64,000 bases of DNA. Source: Lumbricus terrestris (taxonomy: Eukaryota > Annelida > Clitellata > Crassiclitellata > Lumbricidae). Made by a program: the position numbers and the translations under genes. Under the pieces are notes generated by a model that saw nothing but the letters and a program-made list of their open reading frames with translations, searched no databases and was not told where the DNA came from. The DNA lies in the NCBI GenBank assembly GCA_949752735.1, contig OX457039.1, positions 46,404,099-46,468,098 on the forward strand, in the 5' to 3' direction. Shown here piece by piece: positions 21,893-33,851 of this stretch. Within the stretch, counting starts at the first letter, position 1; each line of letters opens with the position of its first letter.

Positions 21893-23318
21893 TGTGTGGC
21901 AGAGCTGTGCTTGTGTGGCAGATCTGTATGTTTGTGGCAGAGCTGTACTTGTGTGACAGAGCTGTACTTGCGTGGCAGAGCTGTACTGCGTGGCAGAGCT
22001 GTACTGTTTGGCATAGCTGTACTTGTGTGGCAGAGATGTTCCTTGGGTCGCAGAGGTGTACTGTGTGGCAGAGCTGTACTGTGTGGCAGAGCTGTACTTG
22101 TGTGGCAGAACTGCACTTGTGTGGCAGAGATGTACTTGTGTGGCAGAGCTGTACTTGTGTGGCAGAGCTGTACTTGTGTGGCAGAGCTGTACTTGTGTTG
22201 CAGAGCTGTTCTTGTGTGACAGAGCTGTACCTGTGTTGCAGAGATGTACTTGTGTGGCAGACCGTTACTGTTTGGCAGAGCTGTACTTGTGTGGCAGAGC
22301 AGTTCTTTGGGTGGCAGAGCTGTACTTGTGTGGCAAGGCAGTACTTGTGTGGCAGAACTGCACTTGTGTGGCAGAGCTATACTTGTGTGCCAGAACTGTA
22401 CTGTGTGGCACAGCTGTATTTGTGCGCCAGGGCTTACTTGGGTGGCAGAGCTATACTGTTTGGCATAGCCGTACTTGTGTGACAGAGCTGCTCCTTGTGT
22501 TGTACTTGTGTGGCAGAGCTGTACTTGCGTGGCAGAGCTGTAGTTGTGTGGCAGAGCTATACTTGCGTGGCAGAGCTGTACTTGTGTGGCAGAACTGTAC
22601 TTGTGTGGCAGAGATGTACTGTGTGGCAGAGATGTACTTGTGTGGCAGGGATGTTCTTGTGTGGCAGAGCTGTGCTTTTGTGGCAGAGCTGTACTGTGTG
22701 TCAGAATTGCACTGTGTGGCAGAGCTGTACTTGGGTGGCAGAGCTATACTGTTTGGCATAGCCGTACTTGTGTGACAGAACTGTACTTGCATCGCAGAGC
22801 TGTACTGCGTCGCAGAGCTGTACTTGTGAGACGGAGCTGTTATTGCGTGACAGAGCTGTACTTGTGTGGCAGAGATGTACTGTGTGGCAGAGCTATACTT
22901 TTGTGGCTGAGCTGTACTTGTGTGACAGAGATGTACTGTGTGGCAGAGCTGCATTTGTGTGGCAGGGGGGTACTTGTGTGGCAGGGCTGTACGGCTTGAC
23001 AGAGCTATACTTGTGTGGCAGATCTGTACTGTGTGGCAGAGCTGTACTTGTGTGGCAAAGTTGTACTTGTCTGGTAGAACTGTACTGTGTGGCAGAGCTG
23101 CATTTGTGTGGCAGGGGGTACTTGTGTGGCAGGGCTGTACGGTTGGACAGAGCTATACTTGTGTGGCAGAGATGTTCCTTGTGTGGCAGAGATTATTTGT
23201 GTAGCATTGCTGTGCTTTTGTGGCAGTGCTGTACTTGTGTGGCAGAGCTGTTCTTGTGTGGCAGAGCTGCTCTTGCGTCGCAGAGCTGCACTCTGTGGCA
23301 GAGCTGTACTTGTGAGGC
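21893..23318 (+). repeat. 19-bp minisatellite, about 75 degenerate units, stop-free in most frames
   Basis: The unit is TACTTGTGTGGCAGAGCTG, with frequent 17-bp variants lacking 'tt' and many substitutions. The unit has no stop trinucleotide in any of the six frames and 19 is coprime to three, so all forward frames translate to the same 19-residue cycle (LCGRAVLVWQSCTCVAELY) and remain open up to 250 codons. Minus-strand frames (SSATQVQLCH type) are also long. I treat these as artefacts of the unit, not as a gene. Confidence 0.93.
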
Positions 23319-24071
23319 GGGAAAAAAATTTTGTTCCACAGACCTAGAATTATATTTGTGCGTTTCTGCTTTCCAATATTAATATTTATAAGATAGGCCT
23401 ACAATAATTGAAAACTGACTGAGTTTGTATGTGTTTTTCAACATTTATTCAGAGATTAGCCTAAGTGGATCATGTCGGATTGATTCACATGTACAATATT
23501 GTAAGATGTAAAGCATTCAGTTCATAAACGGATCAAGTCAAGTTGATTCACTTTGACGTAAAAATTACGAATATTCTTGTCAATTCATTACTGGCCCACG
23601 CTACAAAAATGCTATTTTCTCCAAAGTTCACTATTTTTTACTACCGGCATTATCCATGCCGATTATATGCACCATTACAGTTTATAATATCAATCTTTCA
23701 TTCCCAAACGTTTTCGTTCCGATTTGAACTAGACCAAGTAGAGTAGGCCAAAACTTCAAAGTCGATTATCTCAAAACAGCAAAATTGTCGTTGAACCGCT
23801 TTTGAACTAGAGGGCTCAAGTGTTTATGCATTTTATAATTGCAGTAGTGTTACTTATCATAGAAGGTACAAGAGTATGTAGCGTAAAAAACACAGTAGTA
23901 CACTTTGTCAGTTTTCTGTATTATTTGTAAGAAATTTTTATACATTAACCTGTTTTACTTGTTGATTAGTGCATTTGTGCTGCTTATTCTTACTGCCTAA
24001 ATATGACCTTACTTTCTTTTATATATTTTCCACCATAAGGTGAACTGTGGTCACAGTTCTAAGACACACGA
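23319..24071. other. right part of the inverted-repeat element, then 5' flank or intron of the following gene
   Basis: Apart from the terminal repeat at 23791-23814, this is AT-rich and non-coding. 23815-24071 lies directly upstream of the long open frame and contains no TATA box that I would defend. A stop codon (TAA) lies just upstream of, and in frame with, the ATG at 24072. Confidence 0.5.
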
Positions 24072-27000
24072 ATGGATTATTCTGAGGAGAATGGCAAGCA
24101 CATTTGCCGGCTCGTATATTCTTTAACATGCGTGCGTACAATTTATTCTGCATTTTTTAACAAATCTGTTTTATTTTCAGGTTCAGTGTTTAGACTTGGC
24201 ATATATTTCCTTGAATACCAATGGTTTCGGGAAACTGCTTCAACGAAACAAGTATTCTGCGATTTTGGTATGAGGAGGAACACAATGACAGAAACTTGCA
24301 GGAACAAAACATTAAAGAGCCAGGATATTCATCGTCCTTGGTGCTTTTTTAAGAAGGAAGAGCCAATACAGTGCAGCACAAAGACTCCGTCGCAGTCTTT
24401 TTACGACGCATTCACTGCGTTTCTGTCGTCGTCGTCATCGTGCACCATAGATCGTGAGGAAAATAATGCGACTGACAGTCTTTGTCCAAGCGTTGAACTT
24501 AGAAAACTCGATTTGAAAGATGACAAAAGAAGTCTGCAATCGGCTGCAAATACAGGGTGTTATGATGAGAAATTAGGAGAAATTGATCCTAGCCCTGAGA
24601 ACTGTGCATCAGCAGAAACGTTTGTGGCTAACGTGTGGCTGACTGGGGGCAGGTCAAGCATTGAAAAGAAATGTTCTGAGTCTTCAGTTTCTCTGAGCTT
24701 TGCTGATTCCAGTATGTCACATGATTGGTCTGCCGGTAAGGCATGCAAGAATGAATATCCTTCTACTCTTAGCTCAGGGACAAGCCTTAGGAACTTACGA
24801 TCACGGGATGGTTACAATAAGTGCACTCAAAATGAAAGGAAAATCAGTGCTCGCGCAAGTACGTATTTTAGAAGGTCAACGCTAGGGGTTAACTATCAAG
24901 AGGAATTCAGTTGTGATCGGGCGAAACCTGTGGAGGATGACTCATTTTCGTCGCCATATCAACAGGTTCAAAGATTGAGTTCTGCAGGCGATCTTTCCAG
25001 TCCCTGCAATTCTGAAAGCCATTTACAGAGGTCAAGAAATTTTAAACTGGCTAATAATGGAAATAATGAGTCTGTAAAGTCTGAATGTCAACTTTATAAT
25101 CAGCATAAACAGGAGTATCGAAAGAAACTAAGATCTGCTGGCGATTGGTGCGGTGTTTCAGAGTTATGCCACACAGAAAGAGCACAACAGAATCGGTTGT
25201 CCACATTACGCAGACGAAATTCTGTATCATCTGATGGCCATGTAATGGATTGCGACAACGTCTCGGCACACAGAAACCAGCAGGGTCTTTGCCGCCCTGT
25301 CTTTGTGCTCTTAGAGAAGATGAGCAAGAACAAAATTGCACAGCTGCAGAATGATGTGAAGACGTGTGTTGAAGCTTTGGATGTCACGAAGACATCAGGC
25401 AGCAGAGAAACTGGTGGGCTCAAAAGTGCTCAAGACATTGCTAGCAATTGTGGCCTCATAGATGCTTCTGCAACCATACTGACGACTGAGGTATCTAAGA
25501 TACCCAAAATTTCTAGGCCTGATGAAAATAAAGATGATTCGGCTTGTGGAAAAACTGAGGTGGTTATTAGTACACTGCATTCAAAAAGAAAAGGGAAGAA
25601 CACTGACGTTTCACAATTCTGCTCTAATGGTACTGACATATCGTTACCAAAGACTGCAAAACTTGCAGATACAGCTATCAATTCAGACTCATCAAAAAAT
25701 CTGGAAAAGTCTGATAGCCGAAGCCCACAGTCTGAAATATCTAAGAGTTGTGAGAAAGCTAACGTGGTACTTAATGTGTCGAAAACAACACAGGGTTTAG
25801 AAACAAGTGGTTCAAATCATGCACCAGAGTTAGTTGAAATAATTTCTGATTCTATCAGTAAGCTTGAAAAAACTTTGAAATCTGAAGTTGAGAAAACACG
25901 CTCATCAAGAGTAAACAAGAAATCTGACTTTCGACAGTTGATACCGGAAACGAGCAATTCTGGATGCTTGCATGCAGCGTTGAAGGCTGTAGATCAACGT
26001 GATTTCAAAGCAGGGTCAGAACTATCAAAAATCTGTGATTCACCTGGTTCAGGTGATGTAACAGAAGCTGTAGAACTTTCTCAAGTGCTTGGAATTCATT
26101 CACTTCCTTTTACTGTCACTTCAGACACAACCGGACTGGTAAAAGAACTTCCTAAGACTCTTGCCAAGTCTGTTATCCTCCAAAATGCAATGATGTCTTG
26201 TGCTGTGGAAGTTCTTGTTCATCCAAGCGTTGATGGTTCAAAAACTGTCTCTTCAAACTTGGACAAAGTGGGAGTAGTGACAGCGTCACTGAACGCTTTC
26301 AACCCAAGTTCATCAGAACCATTGAAATTGAAGAGTCAAGGCAAGTTGGCTGAGAACAAACCTGCTGTCAATTTTGATATGCAGACTCAGTGCACTGGTA
26401 ATTCTGAACACTTTCCAAAGTCTTCAAATGTTGACAAGAGGAAGAAAAAAAGATTTAGTAACTTTCAAAATGATATTCTCGGTTTTAATACTGTGGGTGC
26501 TCTTTCTGATTGCCCAAAGGACTGCTTCAAATCGATTATATCAACTTCTTTCCAGCCTCCAAAAGCCAGAAAGCGGAAAGCTGAATGTCAAGTTGCTTTA
26601 CAGGAGGTATCTGGCGATCAGAATGACGATGCCGATTCGTATATACCAAATTTCATGACACATTCTCAGTCTTTGGATGAGAGCAGTCTTACAGAGAAGT
26701 GGAAAGAGGCTACTGACCTGGAGGAGTGGTGGCTGAACGATATCGGAAATCGGACAAACCTCGGTTCTTTAAGTTCAACCATTTCATCTAGCACTGCTTC
26801 GGAGAAAAGCATGAGTTCAGAAGATTTTAGATGGTGTGCGATGTTGGCAGACCAGAGCGAGTGGCCAGAGCTTGACCTTGACTTCTCCGCAGGACTGGAA
26901 AAATCGGTTGACGAACGCAACAGGAATTTTCCAGATGCTGAGCAACGCCAGACATTGCATGGAGAAGGTGCTGACTCACGTGAAGTTGGTGTGAATAGAT

Positions 27001-28946
27001 GTGAAGATTCACAGTTGCTTGAAACTGCCCACAGATCTATGGCTAAACTGAAATGTGTGAAACGGACTACTTGTAGAGTAGGTAAGAAAAGGCAAGTGCA
27101 GTGGCTGAAGCTCCGAGAAGCAGGTTCACTGAGTACATGTAAATTAACTGCAGCTGTTGGAAAAGAAATTCAGGTTGCAAACTCTGAACTTAATGTCACT
27201 CTTCCAAGTGCAGGATTGTCTGCTAACTTAGCTGTGGCCTCAGTTGTGGTGGAATCAGACGCTGGTGATAAGAAGCCTGACCAGGTAGACCAAATAGTGA
27301 CCACTTCTACTACTTGTTCTGAAAAGGAAATTGCAGACAATGGAGCTCCTTCAAGTCCTGCACTTGTGAGTAGCCTGCCTTCTTTTATCTCTGCTGCACA
27401 CTCCTCTCGTCCTTCCTCTGCTATCCCCACTGACATGAGCATGAATCGTCCTTCCTCTGCTGCCCCCAGTGACCTGAACATGAATCGTGACATGAATCGT
27501 GACATGAATCGTGACATGCATCGTGACATGCATCGTGACATGCATCGTGACATGAATCATGATGCTCTTTTCCCATTTAGTTCATGTGATACCGTAAGTC
27601 ATACTTCCTCTGCAAAAGCATGCTCTCATGCTCGTGCACCGTACAGTCACACTTCTGCTGTTATATCCCACAGTAGTGCATCTTATTCTAACGTCAAATG
27701 CAATGCTGCTGTTGCATCACTCCATCATAATCACTCAAGTTCCACTGGTGCACCAGGCGATCGAAATCATGTCAAGCAAAATTATGCTGTTGTATCGTTC
27801 AGTCAGAATTTATGTGATTCTTCACGTTACTTTAATCCCTTTGTTAAACCATTTATTGATGAATCCTCCTCTGCATATTTTGTGCCACCTGCTTCCAAGT
27901 CATGCTTTAGCCAGAATGCCTCGGCTGCGTTGTTGACACGTGCATCCTCAGATAAAGTAGCATCTGTGAGTTCTCATGAGCAATTGTCAAGATGCCAAAC
28001 AATCTCAGGTGAAGTGAAGTTGAACTGTGCGACGAAGTCACAAAGTTCTTCACAACAGCAGAGCAAAGACAAAGGCATAACTGCTGACAGAACACTTTGC
28101 CCATCTTTGCCCTTCAGTGAAACTATCCAAACAGATAATACAAAGCATCGTATACCTGTGCATCGTATACCTGTGCATCGTATACCTGTGCATCGTATAC
28201 CTGTGACATGTTCAACGATGGACCATTCGCCAATGTTAGCTTCTGATTCAGCTATTACAGGTGGAATCACTGATCCTGGCCTTTGTCTTGATTCTTCCTC
28301 ATCTTCTTGTCAAACTGACGATGATTATTTGGCAAAAACGGAACAATCCGTGGTGAACAATGAAATTAATCAGAAACCAAATTTCATTTATAATGATTTT
28401 AGAAACACTAAGCATTTCCAAACCTCCAGTAAAGCTGAAGTTTGTGACAAAGATCATGCAGTTGAGAAAGACATTTGGGACCATTCCTCCTTGCCTGGCT
28501 ATCTGGCGAGAAGCAAATGTGAGTCGCCAGTGCTGAAAACAGGGTTGCAAAGGCACGGGAGGTCACAGACGTCTGATGCCATTGGCAGTAAAGATTTGCT
28601 TAAAGATTCGCAGCCATGTTTCTCGTACACGGGCTTGTATCAGAAATTTTCTAGGCCGCCTGGTCAGGGATTAAGCTGCAACTCTAGTGAAGCTCTTGAT
28701 GCGGTGAGTGAGAATTCGTCTCAGGGCTTTCCACCGGAAGTTGGTTCAAAATCGTGCTCAAAGGACGTTGGCCGACCTTCGTCTGACGATGATGATGCAC
28801 CGACGTACAGCGACTGCAACAGTGACATGTGTTCATGGCTGGCGGCTTCAATGGGTCTGTACACGTGTGACTGTGGTGCGGCGTTCTCGGACAGTTGGTC
28901 TTGCCAGCAGCATCAGTCAAGATGCAGTTCAGTTATGAGATCTTAG
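24072..28946 (+). CDS. orphan Ser-rich, probably nuclear protein (1624 codons open), likely a large terminal exon
   Basis: I do not recognise the family. The frame is open for 4.87 kb and ends in TAG at 28946. A strong acceptor (pyrimidine tract ending TTTTATTTTCAG at 24180) lies inside it. The first 36 codons may therefore be intron, with the real exon starting at 24181 after a phase-1 intron. The protein is rich in Ser, Lys and Asn. It has basic, NLS-like clusters DKRKKKR (about 788-794) and PPKARKRK (829-836), and an acidic/Trp segment DLEEWWLND (about 882-890). It also has a 7 x 4-residue repeat, M(N/H)RD, at 1137-1164 and a 4 x 5-residue repeat, HRIPV, at 1359-1378. The C-terminus carries C1599-x-C1601-x12-H1614-x3-C1618 with a Phe in the usual finger position, like a C2HC zinc finger with a shortened first knuckle. 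There is no signal peptide or clear membrane segment. Nuclear location and DNA or chromatin binding are inferences. Confidence 0.8.
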   Translation: MDYSEENGKHICRLVYSLTCVRTIYSAFFNKSVLFSGSVFRLGIYFLEYQWFRETASTKQVFCDFGMRRNTMTETCRNKTLKSQDIHRPWCFFKKEEPIQCSTKTPSQSFYDAFTAFLSSSSSCTIDREENNATDSLCPSVELRKLDLKDDKRSLQSAANTGCYDEKLGEIDPSPENCASAETFVANVWLTGGRSSIEKKCSESSVSLSFADSSMSHDWSAGKACKNEYPSTLSSGTSLRNLRSRDGYNKCTQNERKISARASTYFRRSTLGVNYQEEFSCDRAKPVEDDSFSSPYQQVQRLSSAGDLSSPCNSESHLQRSRNFKLANNGNNESVKSECQLYNQHKQEYRKKLRSAGDWCGVSELCHTERAQQNRLSTLRRRNSVSSDGHVMDCDNVSAHRNQQGLCRPVFVLLEKMSKNKIAQLQNDVKTCVEALDVTKTSGSRETGGLKSAQDIASNCGLIDASATILTTEVSKIPKISRPDENKDDSACGKTEVVISTLHSKRKGKNTDVSQFCSNGTDISLPKTAKLADTAINSDSSKNLEKSDSRSPQSEISKSCEKANVVLNVSKTTQGLETSGSNHAPELVEIISDSISKLEKTLKSEVEKTRSSRVNKKSDFRQLIPETSNSGCLHAALKAVDQRDFKAGSELSKICDSPGSGDVTEAVELSQVLGIHSLPFTVTSDTTGLVKELPKTLAKSVILQNAMMSCAVEVLVHPSVDGSKTVSSNLDKVGVVTASLNAFNPSSSEPLKLKSQGKLAENKPAVNFDMQTQCTGNSEHFPKSSNVDKRKKKRFSNFQNDILGFNTVGALSDCPKDCFKSIISTSFQPPKARKRKAECQVALQEVSGDQNDDADSYIPNFMTHSQSLDESSLTEKWKEATDLEEWWLNDIGNRTNLGSLSSTISSSTASEKSMSSEDFRWCAMLADQSEWPELDLDFSAGLEKSVDERNRNFPDAEQRQTLHGEGADSREVGVNRCEDSQLLETAHRSMAKLKCVKRTTCRVGKKRQVQWLKLREAGSLSTCKLTAAVGKEIQVANSELNVTLPSAGLSANLAVASVVVESDAGDKKPDQVDQIVTTSTTCSEKEIADNGAPSSPALVSSLPSFISAAHSSRPSSAIPTDMSMNRPSSAAPSDLNMNRDMNRDMNRDMHRDMHRDMHRDMNHDALFPFSSCDTVSHTSSAKACSHARAPYSHTSAVISHSSASYSNVKCNAAVASLHHNHSSSTGAPGDRNHVKQNYAVVSFSQNLCDSSRYFNPFVKPFIDESSSAYFVPPASKSCFSQNASAALLTRASSDKVASVSSHEQLSRCQTISGEVKLNCATKSQSSSQQQSKDKGITADRTLCPSLPFSETIQTDNTKHRIPVHRIPVHRIPVHRIPVTCSTMDHSPMLASDSAITGGITDPGLCLDSSSSSCQTDDDYLAKTEQSVVNNEINQKPNFIYNDFRNTKHFQTSSKAEVCDKDHAVEKDIWDHSSLPGYLARSKCESPVLKTGLQRHGRSQTSDAIGSKDLLKDSQPCFSYTGLYQKFSRPPGQGLSCNSSEALDAVSENSSQGFPPEVGSKSCSKDVGRPSSDDDDAPTYSDCNSDMCSWLAASMGLYTCDCGAAFSDSWSCQQHQSRCSSVMRS

Positions 28947-29179
28947 CAGTTGCACATACTTCGAGGAAGCACTGGTGAGAATTGTACAGTGTGCAGTGAA
29001 GGTTCTCTATGTTCTTAGTGCTTGTAGTGCATTTTACGATGACAGTAGACACGGTTGATATGCTGTAGGACTACACGTGGAAAACGTTGTGCTGTTAAGA
29101 AATGCGGTTCAATGTTCTGTACATAGATGTTAATGATTTAGGGACTTGTGTTCGAAGTCAGTTGTTACTCTGTCTACTC

Positions 29180-29230
<51 letters not shown>

Positions 29231-30278
29231 TAATTGGCATGCACAGATGTTGAGACAGGCCTCAAGCATGTTTATAGCTTTCATTGGGCAGCAGAGTGAT
29301 GTGTGGAACTGTGCGTATACATGTATACTTGCATACTAAGTGTAGAGAAACTGATGTTATTTGCAACTGAGTTATGTATTTTCATGATTGAAACAGCAGT
29401 AATACTTTTAAGCTTTTTTGTTTACATATCCTTTTTCTCAGTCTTGATTTGGCTATCCATGACAATGCCTCAGTTGCTTTCAGATTTTGGACAACCCAGT
29501 TTTATTTTTTGTAATGTTTTTTGGTTTTCAGATTGTATGTTGGCAAAGCTATGCTTTTTGAATTAATACATTGACGCTTTCATGGCTTTCTCAAACATAT
29601 TGCATTTATCAAACTATAAAACTCTCTTGTATTTGTCAGTGCGTATATTACGCATACTTCACTAGCAGTTTAAGCCTATATTTTATCTAGGAAACCAGTA
29701 TAGAGAACTAGTGTTCTGCTTCTGCATGAATTGCTAGTTATCATTAAGCATGCTAGATGTGTTCTTACAGTTCTCCCTTGATTTTCTTTGATCTTGGTCA
29801 TTTTTCATCAGTGCCAATATATGGCGGTCACACCGAAATCGGTATTAAGTCAGATATTACACATCAGAGATATTTATGGAAATGGTATGTCTGTTTTTTG
29901 TTTTGTTTTGTACATAATGTGATTTTAAAATGTTTAAGAAATTCATTTATTTTTATTTGGTTAAAAAAGACAAATTTTAATGCTAATTTAATGCTCTTGA
30001 TACAATCAGATACACGTATTATTTTGTTTAAATTAAGTTAATTAATTTAATTGGATCACTTTTGCCTTATATTTTGGGTTAGAATAAGGGTAGAGCAATA
30101 ATTTTTGTGTCATTTTTAAACCTCATACAAGACCTTTGAAAGGATGTATCAAGCTCATTATGTTGTAAAATCACCTTAATACTGGTCTCGGTGTGTGGGG
30201 CCACATATATGGAAGTTGCACTGTTAGTTGACAGTAATCAATTTCTTATAGTTGACTAATGATTATGTATGTATGTAT
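28947..30278 (+). other. probable 3' UTR and flank of the orphan gene
   Basis: No gene is seen. The stretch is AT-rich and contains (AT)n at 29183-29226. It follows the TAG stop directly, so part of it should be 3' UTR, but I could not place the polyadenylation site with confidence. Confidence 0.5.
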
Positions 30279-30490
30279 GTGCACTTGTTATAGCGCCCCT
30301 TCAAGATTTCTACTCAGGGGCGCTCCCGACTACAGCATGGGCACTGAATCGGAGTTTGACGCCGAAGCGCTGAGCAATTGCGAGTGAAGGACTTGCCCAA
30401 GGTCCCTACATGGCAACTTGAGGTGGATTCAAGCCTGCAACCCTCTGGCTGTAAGGCAATGAACATACCCACTACGCCACCACACTCCAC
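30279..30490 (-). repeat. tRNA-derived SINE family 2, minus-strand copy
   Basis: The reverse complement matches 48851-49050: a head with 'gtggtg..gtagtgggta', 'ccagagggttgcaggcttga' (B-box region), then 'atccacctcaagt', 'ggaccttgggcaagtccttc', 'cgctcagcgcttcggcg' and a tail ending 'ggcgctataaca'. This copy lies in the 3' flank of the orphan gene in reverse orientation. Confidence 0.85.
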
Positions 30491-31790
30491 GAAATTATAT
30501 TATCAGCAGATGTTTTTTGCAGCAAGGGTTCTGGTTCCGTGGGAACAGGAGGGACAGTCAAATGCAGACAGGTGATGGTCATACCAAATACGGCTGTTGC
30601 ATCTAAATTTGATACATAGAGTTGTTCCACTGCAGGCTGTGTCTTAAACAGCAACTTTGGTTAGATTTTCAGCCGTCTGAGATGAGTTGGATCTGATTAA
30701 GTCCCTTTGGCATTTGCTGAATGTGATAGTACCCTTTGCAATGGTGTAGTTAGCTCTTCAAAAGATATGTATACAGGCTAGTAGTCTAATATGGGATTTT
30801 GTCTTATGGATTGTGGACTTCTCCAAGGATTTGGTTGGAAAAGGTGATGTCAATTGCAGACAATTGAGACGAGTGGGTTGAAAGTGGGTAATTCTTTGGG
30901 ACGTCATTTTTGGACAGCCCACTAATGAATGTTTCAACTGACTAACTGAGGCTGTAAAGCCATGATGTATCAGGATGTCATAGAAAGCAGCTGCTAACGT
31001 GAGCGGTTAAAAAAATATGCAGGATCAAAGGAATTTTGAGCATATGTTGTTAATTTAACAAATGTTTTTTTAATTACCTGCGTGTCTGCTTCTGTTTACA
31101 TCGATCTCGGATATTTGTTGCCTTTGTTGACATATTTATTCATTTCATTTGTGGCCATTTTCGTAACTTATTTTTTAGTAAAAACTTTTTTGTTTATATC
31201 TTAGTGTAAATCGGTGTACTGATAAGCAAATCTGAGAAAATGTTGTGTTCAAACTCAAGAAAGAATTCAGTTAGTCTTATTGTGATGATTCATTAAAGCA
31301 AAGGTTAGACCAAAATTCACAGAATTATAGTGTCAGAGGATGACTTCTTGACGTTATAGGAGCCTTCAGTTAATGTTAAAGATACTTACGAATTGTCATG
31401 GAGGGGTGAAAAGGTGGCACAGAAGAAATTGCCATTTTTGTGTTATACATGTACAATATTGTTAGATAATAGCTTCTATAATTCTAAGTGTATACATGTT
31501 GTGTGTTCATGAATCTTTACGTTACATTTGTATTGCATCATTGAACATTAATGTTTTGTTGAAAGATCTGCAAAACAACAAGTTTTGTTGTGTTGAAATG
31601 AAATCAAAATGTAATTGACTTCTCATATCATTCTGATTCTGATAACACTTGTTTCTGTTTTGCTATTTTTTCATATATTTTGGCCATCATGCTCATCTGC
31701 TGACTAACTGTTGATTGTTGTGCTGCCAATACATTATTTGTTGTTCAGTTTCTTACATGCAATCTATCACATACATGAGGGATTGAGGGT
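30491..31790. other. intergenic or 3' flank, no gene seen
   Basis: AT-rich without recognisable coding frames or repeats beyond short runs. Confidence 0.5.
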
Positions 31791-32066
31791 GACTGTCTTG
31801 TAGTTTAATGGTTAGCGTGCTGGGTTGTCAAGCAAGAGGTCAGAGATTCAAATCCCTTCCGGGCAGAAATCTGTTTAGAAATTTCTGCTCCACCTACGCC
31901 CTTAGCCAACTCAGCTATTATGAGTGAACTGACCGTCGTACACTGTCAGTGGGAGGCAAAGATGGTGAGGGAGAGGACTGACCACCCACCGGAGAAAATA
32001 GAAACACTTCGTACTCATGGCTGCCTTAGGGCTAGCTTAGCTTAAGAGACTGCTCTTCTTTTTTAT
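31791..32066 (+). repeat. tRNA-derived SINE family 1, copy 1
   Basis: An A-box-like 'taatggttagcgtgctgg' near 31807 and a B-box-like 'gattcaaatcc' at 31844 head a body shared with 42264-42540: 'agccaactcagctattatga', 'aactgaccgt', 'actgtcagtgggaggcaaag', 'gagaggactg', and a tail 'ctgctcttctttttt'. The two copies are clearly related but diverged by many substitutions. Confidence 0.88.
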
Positions 32067-32078
32067 TACATGTATGCA

Positions 32079-32080
<2 letters not shown>

Positions 32081-32164
<84 letters not shown>
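32081..32164. repeat. (TG)n microsatellite
   Basis: About 42 uninterrupted TG units shortly after the SINE tail. Confidence 0.98.
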
Positions 32165-32170
<6 letters not shown>

Positions 32171-33251
32171 TGTGTAGTAGTTATGTTGATTTATTTGTTT
32201 AATTTATTAGTCTGCACTCACTGTATTGAATTGGCTGTTTAGATTTTGTTGTGTTCAAATTGTTCAATTGAGTTTGTAGGTAGGCCTACATTTGTCTACA
32301 AAAGCAAAAATAATTGCAATTTTATTTTCAAATACAATCAATAGTTTACGTTTTCAGGTGCATCTGGAATTTCCCTTATTAATCATGATATTGCTTTTGT
32401 ATTTAATTGGATTAAGATGTGAAGTGTCTTTGTTTTCCGTCATAGTAGGCCTACATAACATTCATGTTATAATTAGAATCGAACTGGTAGTCGTGTTTTA
32501 AGATTTTAGCAGTTGCTGGAATGCGCCATCTGGTGTTGACGTGAATTAAAATCGTTGCAGCGCCACAAGCGACCGATTGCTTGAGTAACTTCAGTTAAAT
32601 GTTGATGCGTGTGTTGCACGCAGTTCAGCTGTTTCTCATCTGATACTAATTAACGTCGGTGCATCAATTATGTATTATAGCCAGTCATGAATATTTGAAG
32701 GTAAATGGACGCCGGTGACGAATCATGTCTTAGTCCTATGATCGGATCAACAGGTCTGGCCTATTGTGCTTGTCAAATAAAAGTAAATTGATCCACATTT
32801 CCTGGGTATAAATTGTTAGAGGTCAACGGGTTTTATTTGCAACGGTGTATAATTACCATACAGGCATCCCCGCCATCGAATGTGGATTTATATGGGGTGG
32901 GGGTGGGTGGGGTGGCGATCGTCTCCCCATGATCACTTCTGTCTGATTAATACGATTCCAACGCACAGATTGAAAGATGCCTATATACGTATTCTTTGCT
33001 TGAGTTAGGGGTTGTCCATAAAAGACGTCCACAAATAAGACCTAATTTGATCCCCTCCTCCTTTCTCTTGTGTTTGTCCACATTTGACTTTACTCGATCC
33101 AGGTCTTCTTGACGAACATCTGCTCCTCATCGAAGTGCAGAAGTCAGACTCGCTTGTCAACAGCTGCCAGCCAGCCTTAGGTGGCCGATACCCTCGCCAA
33201 ACAGTCCGGCCGTCTAGGGTCCTAGGCTTTTCATAATTTAGTAGGTCTTTC
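32165..33251. other. intergenic, no gene seen
   Basis: Includes a G-rich stretch near 32895 (gggtgggggtgggtggggtgg) that could form a G-quadruplex. There is no coding signal. Confidence 0.5.
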
Positions 33252-33511
33252 CAGTAGCGGCGTTAGGGAGGCTATAAGCCCTCCTAAAAAGGCCATAAAT
33301 TTTTTCCATGTAAAAATGAAATATTTGCTTGATTAGCCCCCCGCCTAAAAACGTAAACGTATGCACGAGATTTGTCAGTAATTTTGACGTCTGAAATGGA
33401 AAATTTTCTTGAGGTTTTGGCCAAATGACTAAAAAAGTCGTCAGAAATTTTGGCGAAAATTTTCTCCCGCAGATTCAGCCCCCCAAAACTGAAATCCTGG
33501 CGCCGCCACTG
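33252..33511 (-). mobile_element. hAT-type MITE, CAGTGGCGGC family, 260 bp
   Basis: Plus-strand left end CAGTAGCGGCGTTAGGGAGG and right end (reverse complement) CAGTGGCGGCGCCAGGATTT form the terminal inverted repeat. Internal blocks match 18475-18840. The flanking 8-mers (ggtctttc and gttcactc) agree at only 5 of 8 positions, so the target duplication is decayed or the boundary differs slightly. Confidence 0.8.
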
Positions 33512-33570
33512 GTTCACTCGTGCATACGAAATTAAACCAAGATCTTGAAATTGAACCACTACTCCGGTGT

Positions 33571-33722
33571 AGGCCTATGCATGGTGGGAATTGCCGGGGG
33601 TTTGGGGTTTCAACAACCCAGTCTTTCTTAGAGCCCCGTAGTAATCTGTTTTTCAAACCCCAATTCCAAGTGGATAATATGGTCCAACCCCAGTTATTTT
33701 TCACAATTCTGACACTGAGCCT
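33571..33722. repeat. dispersed repeat, copy 2 (inverted relative to 9790-9945)
   Basis: The reverse complement aligns with 9790-9945 over about 150 bp. See that entry for the shared phrases. It has no coding capacity. Confidence 0.75.
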
Positions 33723-33851
33723 ATGCCAGATTTATGCCGGTAGACAGAGCTAGGCTATAACATCTGTGACCTGTCTCATGCATAGCCCCCTTCCCCCCAT
33801 ATGGCTCTGGCGAGTCGACGGTTCGAAACCCGATCGTGGCTCTTCGAAAGT

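Larger units (their letters stand above)
19523..23814. mobile_element. large non-autonomous inverted-repeat element, interrupted by a hAT insertion
   Basis: The terminal repeat CCCTCTAGTTCTAAAGCGG (19523-) is matched by the reverse complement of 23791-23814 (CCCTCTAGTTCAAAAGCGG) at 23 of 24 positions. A possible 5-bp duplication AAGTG lies just outside (19516-19520 and 23818-23822), which allows one lost base in the left end. 'tggatcaagt'-like phrases recur inside (19518, 21240, 21295, 23468, 23530). Without the nested hAT (19667-21108) it would be about 2.85 kb, half of it the 19-bp minisatellite. No transposase frame is seen. The superfamily is unknown. Confidence 0.65.

Noticed and set aside
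21892..23382. Cys/Val/Leu-rich frames up to 250 codons
   Set aside because: The 19-bp unit has no stops in any frame. All forward frames encode the same cycle and minus frames are open too, so openness is not evidence of coding.
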